Below, one piece after another: positions 52,501 to 64,000 of a stretch of DNA of 64,000 nt (its first letter is position 1; each line of letters starts with the position of its first letter). This DNA is from Hormiphora californensis (lineage: Eukaryota; Ctenophora; Tentaculata; Cydippida; Pleurobrachiidae). The DNA lies in NCBI GenBank assembly GCA_020137815.1, contig CM035356.1, positions 7,889,711 through 7,953,710 of the forward strand. The letters are read 5' to 3'. A program made the translations under genes and the position numbers. A model generated the notes under the pieces. That model was not told the DNA's origin. It did not search any database and saw nothing but the letters and a program-made list of their open reading frames with translations.

Positions 52501-53790
52501 TTTAGCTACCTCCTGGATTTTCGCAGTCGAGCCATGGGCAAAGTAACGATGGAGTTTCTGGGCAATCTTTCTGGGTGATGTGGTACCTGAATCCGAAGAA
52601 GTTAAAAGAGTAGTTGGAGAAAGTTTGGAGTTTAAATCAATTGTGACGTGACCACTATCAGTGAGATGTAACTGTGTTTGTTTACCCGAGACCTGTAGCA
52701 CGTCGTTCCCAAAATCAATCACCGCTCCTCTCTCGCTAAGTAAAGCTCTGGATAAAAGAGGTGGGATGTTAAGGTCTAGGACAAACACGGGTACTTCATC
52801 ACATGACACACCAAATATATCTGTGGGTATATACGCAATCGATTTAGACGTTACAGATTTGGAATCACCAAAAGTAAAATGTCTCTCACTGACAGTCTCT
52901 CTCTTACAACGTATACAAGATTCACTCTCAAATTTACGTAACCAATTTGCACCACACACTGAGATAGCTGCACCAGTGTCCAAAATCGCTCTTAGGCCAC
53001 ATTGTTCAGTTAGTGAAAGAATATACTCTGTACCGACAACCATCTTGAAAACTCCGTGCTGCCTGCCGCCACCACGGCCACCACGATTACCACGACTACC
53101 ACCACTGCCACCATATTTCGACTCCTTCCTGGCGCTATTCTTCTTTAGACAGTTGGAGGCCACATGTCCGGGTTTTCTACAGTTAAAACATACAATCAGA
53201 GTTAATGATTCTGTTTCAGTTTTCTCAGAGTTAGAAACTGCACCATTTGACTCGGGAAGGTTGGCACCAAAAGTCCTTTTCATCGATTGAATCATGTCCT
53301 CTAAACGAATATTAGGACAAGTTGCTCGTAGAAGGCGTTTTTGCTCCGGGGTCAAGTTTGCTTGTTCAAGGAGTCTATAGGCAAGGATCTGAGATCCGTA
53401 GATAGCATCTTGAGTCTCCACTTCACACCTCTGCTTCAACTCATTGAGCCGTGTTGAGAACTCCGAAATGAATTCAGGAATGGGCTGATCGGCTGGTCGT
53501 ACAAATCGTTCAAAACGTTCAATGGCAGTAAACAAGCTTGCGGTTTTGTCTCTGCCGAAGACTTTTTCCAATGATCCGAGTAGATATGATACACCATCCT
53601 CAGTCTGGAGTTTCGCAATTTCGAGTCCCAATGCGTGTTCCTTCGCAGAGCCCGTAAGGACGTATGCGAGGCGAGCAGCTTGGCTCTTTACCGGACAAGT
53701 TGTCCCAGCAATCCATAGAAGAACATCCCTTCTGTAGGCATCGAATGGCAACTCGGCGTTGAAACTGGGAGGATGTATGTCTGACGGCAT
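49555..53790 (-). CDS. Copia gag-pol polyprotein, single intact frame
   Basis: 1,411 codons without a stop. In order: a Gag region; a CCHC zinc knuckle (CFNCRKPGHVASNC) at about 200-215; an aspartic protease (ILDTGAAIS) near 268; integrase with its HHCC part and catalytic core (VAMDLKML; LSDNGGEFTN; NGLTERHNGILG); a reverse transcriptase (TRWVITRKDDGTVKARLVARG; VHVDDILMTGD, with the catalytic DD) and RNase H (VFTDASLGN; IFTDSKQVVDS). Protease-integrase-RT-RNase H order is diagnostic of Ty1/copia. The frame is intact, and with identical LTR segments the copy looks young. Its promoter LTR is now split by the neighbouring DNA transposon, so transcription from its own 5' LTR is probably abolished. 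Confidence 0.95.
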   Translation of the reverse strand: MPSDIHPPSFNAELPFDAYRRDVLLWIAGTTCPVKSQAARLAYVLTGSAKEHALGLEIAKLQTEDGVSYLLGSLEKVFGRDKTASLFTAIERFERFVRPADQPIPEFISEFSTRLNELKQRCEVETQDAIYGSQILAYRLLEQANLTPEQKRLLRATCPNIRLEDMIQSMKRTFGANLPESNGAVSNSEKTETESLTLIVCFNCRKPGHVASNCLKKNSARKESKYGGSGGSRGNRGGRGGGRQHGVFKMVVGTEYILSLTEQCGLRAILDTGAAISVCGANWLRKFESESCIRCKRETVSERHFTFGDSKSVTSKSIAYIPTDIFGVSCDEVPVFVLDLNIPPLLSRALLSERGAVIDFGNDVLQVSGKQTQLHLTDSGHVTIDLNSKLSPTTLLTSSDSGTTSPRKIAQKLHRYFAHGSTAKIQEVAKSSNHPNKEEICRELHQVALECQQCMEHQRSKPRRKVALPLGNTFNECVAMDLKMLKFSSGESKWTIHIIDTLTRYSVMVPIENKSAEECVQKFFTCWISIFGRPKRILSDNGGEFTNEVILEMASRLDIELKATPAESPWCNGLTERHNGILGDMVVKTRDDTGCTIPVACAWSSNAKNQLSNQMGFSPHQLVFGTAPTFPHVLDSEECLPAHGGNAHGDELVVKNLQAMKTARLKFIELENSSRLKRALNSAGPTQDQHTYVQGDKVFYKREAHKTWLGPATVVGMIDNNVLIKHGGALLRAHPCKVRLVHERKDKNQRTVPNSRLALGDSSEEDEPEDRPTEPKVVQKKKPKKKKPKVTPPARDFGLRSKTHRDTPAATNPVSDSESEHTVIEVTKNGNAVEEESQSGSVQENNVSDSEQPPNPDNPVEEVPQESGSVPEINVPESEQLQNLDDHVEQKQVLLPETTDPREDSPRKPPEDQEPFSPEHDEILLAASKMGKEEVQLARRKEIDKLEEFKAFEEVPDTGQDRVSTRWVITRKDDGTVKARLVARGFEEKLEDQTQSPTVTKYAVRTLLSLSTTTNWNLKSVDVASAYLQSDTMSREVYVKPPNSMRKQGVLWKLLKPLYGLGDAGRKWYFSLSATLKKTLRQSKIDKNVFFTIGDDGKLEGLLVVHVDDILMTGDHNFFAKVEPALNRYKIGRVEITDFNYLGWQVKQQGNNIFVTQQQYCNYVRDSMMEKLNSVKPVPQNSEEVDDNLQSLMRAVIGKLNWLATQTMPQICFSLLDITTTSPWTGKQFKELKKIVKNLSPTKITFSPIFHTNANISVFTDASLGNLHDKKTGEGVILFWGDPQTETGDNSHANLIAYSSNKVKRVVKSVYAAELYAVSDGLGYAILIQSFLRELTFDPGIKIFTDSKQVVDSANKVSSTPEDKSTILTLREVQERIERGEVTVSWIQSKLNPADILTKRGVNPDVINGML

Positions 53791-53803
53791 CGATTTTCAC
53801 TTG

Positions 53804-53812
53804 CTGCTACCA
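53804..53812 (-). promoter_or_regulatory. Primer binding site (initiator tRNA-Met type)
   Basis: On the minus strand TGGTAGCAG lies one base from the LTR end and matches the 3' end of initiator tRNA-Met, the usual primer of copia elements. Confidence 0.8.
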
Positions 53813-53813
53813 C

Positions 53814-53964
53814 TGTTTCGGGGTATTCGGGGGGATTCAGGGGCCAGGGGCGTTGGGTGACCGTACCGATGTATTTCCGTAGACAAAGATAAACACAGGA
53901 TCTTACAAAGGTGAGAAGAAGGTTTCAAGGTAAACGAAGGTATAGTTGTTAGGAAGAATCTGAC
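53814..53964 (-). repeat. Inner 151 bp of the copia 5' LTR
   Basis: Matches 48848-48998 with no difference seen, then stops abruptly at GAATCTGAC where the sequence turns into TTGGCATACG. The missing 210 bp are expected beyond the inserted element, outside the window. Confidence 0.88.
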
Positions 53965-54062
53965 TTGGCATACGTTGCAGGCCCCTTATATATAAATAAG
54001 GGGCCTGGAGGGAATACCGCGGCCAATGCTGACACAGCTTACTTTAGCATTGCTTACACTGC

Positions 54063-59243
<5,181 letters not shown>

Positions 59244-59288
59244 CTGAGAGAATATAATATAAAGTGGACGTTTAATGTTAGAAATCGA

Positions 59289-59289
59289 A

Positions 59290-59361
<72 letters not shown>

Positions 59362-59363
59362 GC

Positions 59364-59438
<75 letters not shown>
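59289..59438. repeat. (ACAG)n microsatellite, ~150 bp
   Basis: About 37 copies of the tetranucleotide, with one AAACAGGC interruption, upstream of the helicase exon at 59243. Confidence 0.95.
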
Positions 59439-59936
59439 AAAAAAAGTCAGTTCAAACTTGCCATTTATGCTGGGAAAAAGTAACTTTGGCGGCTTTGACG
59501 GCTTTGACGTCATTCCTTTATGCTACTATAATCGAAAAATAATAATTACATATATTATCCTTAAATATATATCCTTAATTAGAAATGCAGATCGTGATGA
59601 GGAAGAGTATGTCCTATTCACACGTGCAAAAAGAGGGGGTTGTGAAGTAGGTGCCCTGGGAGGTGTATGGGAGATTCCACGTGCGGGTTGGTACAGAGGG
59701 TGAGAGGGGTGCTCCTGGGTGAGGGAGAGTGTGGGGATTCGGGTCAACGGGTGCTCTACTTCAACGGGCTTTCTAATATTCTAGTATATAGCATAACTTC
59801 AACTTTTCTACCGGGTGGGACTTAGTTGATTTGGTTTGGTCTAAATTTCAGTAACTTCGTAATAATTAGGGTAAAAAGATGGTTTATCATCAATACATTT
59901 CACATTCATTTTACATTCATAAAATGGTTCTCTTAG

Positions 59937-60090
59937 TGACGATATTGACAATGATGACGTATTCAGTGCTCCTTCACAAACAAATCCACCACCAAGGCGA
60001 CTATCCCACCAATACATATTGTACTACCGACACACACAAGATCTAACAGACAACATATTAGTCATGATCTCGGCAAGGGCAATTTGTTAG
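59937..60090 (+). other. Possible plus-strand terminal exon between the two transposon genes
   Basis: After TTCTCTTAG an open stretch reads DDIDNDDVFSAPSQTNPPPR and on to a TAG. The acidic and proline-rich composition looks more protein-like than random, but no upstream partner exon is certain. Confidence 0.25.
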
Positions 60091-60274
60091 TCCGGGCTAG
60101 TAATATTTAAGATAAGTCCACAACAGTTAAGTCTAACTCAATCAAATCAATATTGGATGACCTACACATGGAAATTATACATGTACACATAAAACTTGAC
60201 GAGCAAGTGCAATAAGTGAGGACACAGCTCGGGGGCCACATAGTTTGTGGGATGTAGATTGCGGTATTACATCT

Positions 60275-62460
60275 TTATCGTCGTGAGTACGTCGCTCTGC
60301 AAAGGAAAGTCTGGTGACATCTAAACAAAACAAAAAAGTAGAAAAAGACGAAATAGATTTTATTGATTTTGTAATAGTGATGTAAAGAGGACGGCCAATT
60401 GTAAGTAACGATTTTATGATTCTCTGCTTAATTAAATGAGGTTACGAATATTCACCCCAGTACGTACTTAAGCTTAGTACGATCAATAAAATACTGTTTT
60501 TTAAATACCTTGATACTGGAAACACCCCATCACTACTCAGTTGAAGGCTGGTAGAAGGATGAAGCTCTGGGGCCGCTGGGATTAGATCGTCAATTGTAAA
60601 CCGCTTGCTCCCATACTCGGGAATGTGCTCCATGTCAGCAATGTATTTGGTTACATACTCCCTAAACCCCTGTGACTGCCGACCAAAAATAATGTTGGTT
60701 GTAGGGCTTGGCAGCCCCAGGAATGTAGGGACCGCCCCTTCATGTCTAAATATGTTGTCTTTGAGGGCCGTTAAAAGTTTTTTTGTTTCCTCGTCCCGAT
60801 TCATCTTCCGCTTGCCGTGTCCCTTCCGCCCAGCCAGATTTCGTTGAAACTGTGCATGAGTAGCCGCCATCTGTGCTACAGAAGCTCCCCTTTGCTGGAG
60901 GGCTTTCACTGATTTGTCACCTAAATGTGGATAACTCTGTTAGTGAAGGAAGCGGTCGCGATGGTTGATGATCAGTGAGGTTACATGTGTATGTGCGTTG
61001 AGTCAGGTCGGGACAATTTGTAACATGCAAAATATGTTATGGACTATATTATAGCTAGGACACTTCTTTCTGAGCAATGGTGAACCACTCTGATGGCCGT
61101 GTATAGTAGATAACTGAACTTGACTGTATACGATCACGGAATTATGGGGTTTTTTCTATATTTACATTGTCAGGTACCTACCTCTAAGAAGAGAATTGAT
61201 CATATTATTCACCATTTCTGAGCAGTCGTCTAGACCTATCCTGTGCCCTGGCCCACAACGCGTACCTGTCAAAATAAAAGGTTAGGGAATACACTACTCA
61301 GTCTGACCCGTGCCCCTGGTATCACCGGGGCTGAGTGTTTTGTGATCAGATCCCTTGTGAGACTAAGAAAATCCGATGCCACTTGCTTGCCCCCCGATGT
61401 GACGAATTTAGTACTCCACCAACTTACCAACAGTGTTGTTCCATAATATCTCATGGAGTGTTGCTTCGCTCACGCGAAATGGCGTTACCAACAAATAATT
61501 CAACAGGCATCTGCAAACAGTTTTTGTATGAATAAATTCCAAACTTTTAGCGTGCCAGAAATAGGTCTCTTCTAAAAAGTTCACCTGGTGTATTTGGGGG
61601 CACCGTTTCTGTGAAAAAATACCACCAGGAATTTTGTCAAGAGCATCTGGATTTCACCGTCCCCAAAAGCTATAGCCTTGCTGTAGACGCCCAACATAAG
61701 CCCTGCTGAAACTTGGTTACCGTGATAGAGTGACTTCTTCTCTAATTCGGGAAACGTCTTCCTATCGTGCGTTGCTTGCATATGCCTGTCAGAGTTTATG
61801 TTAGGTTGTTATTCAAAACAAAACAGTACCAGTCATACCCCTACTAGTACGCCTAATCGGTCCTCGTATGCAAAACGAGTTCATGTAAACCACAAAGGAA
61901 TACACCTGTGCTGGAAAGGACGAGAGAATCATAATTCAGAAGATATAATGGAAGCTGGAGTTTTAACTTTCATATCATTTCTATAAACTAACCAGTATCC
62001 AAACCTGTTAAGGGTGGCTTTAGTTTGTGAGAAAAAGGCGCAATCTCGACATCTGTAGTTTCTAGGTTCCTCTATCGAACTCATCCATGTCATGAAACTG
62101 TACAGGAACTCGTCCCTATCAGTAGTACAGTAGATCAGCCAAACATATTTACAGCCCATAAAATAATATAAAGTATAGTAGCCAACTTTTTTGGGCTCAA
62201 CTTACGAAATAAAGTTGCTAGGATCACCAACAGAATTCACATTGATTCCCTTTTCTGAGCAAAATTCCTCGAAGCCCTTCAGCACAAATACCTTCGAATA
62301 TGAAAAATTAGTGTTAGATGAGGTATTGCATACAAAAATGATTTCTACAAGCAAGGTATCAAAATAAATACATTTTTTATTGATCACTACGCTGACAAGT
62401 GCAAAGGTGGCCGTCCATTCCCCGAAAAAGAGAGAGGGAGAGAGAGAGAGAACAAGAGAG

Positions 62461-62508
<48 letters not shown>

Positions 62509-64000
62509 GAATGATATAATGATGAACCCCGGAGAGGACAAAGGTGTCAGTTTGACAACAAAGTGGTTACCTTTCCAGCCAACTATTTTCTGTTAGTTTT
62601 TGGCATAATAATAATAAAGCTTTAAATACCTTTGTCGTCAACTGTACCATTTCTTTTACTGTGTCAAAGCTGCCCGCAATTTTGCTGGGCATAGCCTGTT
62701 GGTTATTTATCATTTTACAACACCAGCTATATGATCCTACTTGAGACATTGATTCCTTTGAAGAAAACGTTTCCAGGAAGATCTAGGGAGTTTAAAGTGA
62801 CAACTTGATTTCCGATAAGAATATAATCATCAATAAATCATCATACACCCAGTGTTCGTAAATGATGTGCAGTTTCGGTGAAACAGGGTCGAACAAGACA
62901 ACAACCCCACAACAACTCACATCGTGCCCCCGTTGTTCCACATGGAATTGGCCGTGGGTAAATATGAACTTCTCAAAACTGTCCTTCTCCATAATCTTGG
63001 ACAACTGACAGTTAAAGAATCGCTCCCACGTTAATTGGTCACCATTGAATATAACCTAAGAATAAAATTAATTATAAGGATGGTAACGAAAATATGAATC
63101 TCAGACGTGTATCTCTTTTCTCACATAACACGCCCAGGGCCCTACTGTTTAAAAGTTGGAGGGGGACATAATTTTGAACTCAGTCACATACTTGTTTTTC
63201 AACTTTTCCTGGGAAAAGTTTAGAAGCGTTTTGTAGGATTGCATTTGATCCTGTGTTGGACATCTGCTGCTCATTGTCCACATAAGCAGGAATCTAATAA
63301 CAAGTTAATCAATATTACGTCCCAGTAAATCGCGGATTCAATTGTTTATCATATTGATAGTTTTTAGCAGTTACCACGCACAATATAGGAGGCATCCTTC
63401 ATGATGTCAGAATACTCATGCTCCCATTTGGCTAAATTCAGGTCCTCTGAAAAAGGTTGGAGTTTGTTCGTCATACATGTATATGAAAAACATAAACAAG
63501 AATTATTGCATTTTGTAAAGGTAAAACTGGATTTCATGTTGAGTTTTACAATTTTTGGCTGATCATGTTAGTTGCTATGGCATCCAGGGTGGTTGCTACT
63601 TGCATTGGTAGCCACAGCAGTTGTTATGGAAACCAAGGTTAACAAGTGCTTCGGCATTCACCCGGAGAGGGAAAATGTGTTATGTAAAATATCAATTACA
63701 ATCTTGCATTGTAACTCAACCACTCTCAGCCAACGGGAGTTGCAATTAAAAATGAAAGATATCTAGCAGCTAAAACTTACTGGTGATGGGGTATTGTTTT
63801 TTCAGCCACGGTTTGATGAGGTACTCGAGTTCATAGTGCAACAACTTCTGGCAATCTTCTTTGCTTGGTATTGCCATTTCAGGAGTTACCTCTGCTTTTG
63901 GAACAGCTGGTTTGGTCCTACTTAGCGTGGCAGGAGCTATCACTTGTTTTAAAATTGCAGTGTTAACAAACACATGGCTCGATTTGGATCCCTGCGTATG
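60275..64000 (-). CDS. DUF6589-like protein, putative transposase of the helicase element; N-terminus outside window
   Basis: Exons: 64000-63781 (open at the window edge), 63446-63382, 63293-63192, 63055-62921, 62755-62630, 62291-62206, 62115-62005, 61785-61585, 61510-61428, 61265-61182, 60920-60509, 60320-60275. They join in phase to a TAA, at least 557 codons. Seen motifs: VIFNGDQLTWERF, FTHGQFHVEQRGHD, AIAFGDGEIQMLLTKFL with NGAPKYTR, ILWNNTVGGTRCGPGHRIGLDD and VNNMINSLL. GDQLT, GDG...KYT and a WN...G.G...LD segment are what I know of the DUF6589 family, common in fungal and invertebrate transposon-like genes. The conserved acidic residues could be catalytic, but this is not shown. After the core comes a basic RKGHGKRKMNRDE region. 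The acceptor of exon 62755 and the small last exon are the weakest parts of the model. No disabling change is seen. Confidence 0.62.
62430..62506. repeat. (GA)n microsatellite
   Basis: GA-rich run in an intron of the DUF6589-like gene. Confidence 0.9.

Larger units (their letters stand above)
48848..53964 (-). mobile_element. Ty1/copia LTR retrotransposon, 5' LTR interrupted
   Basis: It has an intact gag-pol frame, a full 3' LTR (48848-49208), a polypurine tract, a tRNA-Met-like primer site and the inner 151 bp of the 5' LTR (53814-53964). The 151 bp shared by the two LTRs look identical, which implies a recent insertion. The outer part of the 5' LTR is cut off at 53964 by the next element. 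Confidence 0.92.

Overview
The window is a piece of an intron-rich, repeat-laden animal nuclear genome. Three lines support this: several genes are split by GT-AG introns and recognisable as metazoan orthologues (ADHFE1, citron kinase, LSM3, ST13/Hip); introns are packed with (TC)n microsatellites, minisatellites and MITEs; and non-LTR, Ty1/copia and DNA transposons are present. A non-vertebrate, early-branching or spiralian animal is likely, but the species cannot be named from sequence alone. All exon models were built by hand from splice sites and reading-phase continuity.

Layout. 1-2.4 kb: the 3' part of a rhodopsin-like GPCR (+) and an unrecognised coiled-coil gene (-). 2.7-6.6 kb: a complete 9-exon ADHFE1 (+). 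7.65-39.2 kb: a complete citron Rho-interacting kinase gene (+), 41 exons that join in frame to about 1,987 codons (kinase, long coiled coil, C1, PH, citron homology domain). Its introns hold two CR1-like LINEs in opposite orientations, a hAT-type MITE, a pogo/Tigger-type MITE and many minisatellites. 40.3-41.5 kb: LSM3 (+, 2 exons). 41.6-44.4 kb: ST13/Hip (+, 9 exons), starting only 138 bp after LSM3. 45.0-46.1 kb: a foldback-like DNA element with 8-bp target duplications. 46.7-48.1 kb: an unrecognised Gly-rich gene (-). 48.8-54.0 kb: a young Ty1/copia element (-). 54.0 kb to window end: the left part of a large DNA transposon (-).

The most notable system is this last one. It carries two multi-exon genes, both apparently intact: a RecQ-like SF2 helicase and a DUF6589-like protein (the putative transposase, reminiscent of Academ/AcademH elements). 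Its left terminus at 53965 abuts position 151 of the copia LTR. The full LTR can be read in the other copy as 361 bp, so the helicase element appears to have jumped into the 5' LTR of the copia. A 57-bp mini-element at 2319-2375 has matching termini and a 9-bp target duplication, which gives the terminal signature independently.

A second theme is minisatellites grown out of splice junctions. A 41-bp unit containing the 5' splice site of citron exon 37 is repeated about 45 times in the following intron. Similar donor- or acceptor-derived arrays occur in ST13 and ADHFE1. The ST13 protein also has an unusual Hsp70-like tail: GGMP repeats after the DP2 domain and a C-terminal DDVD.
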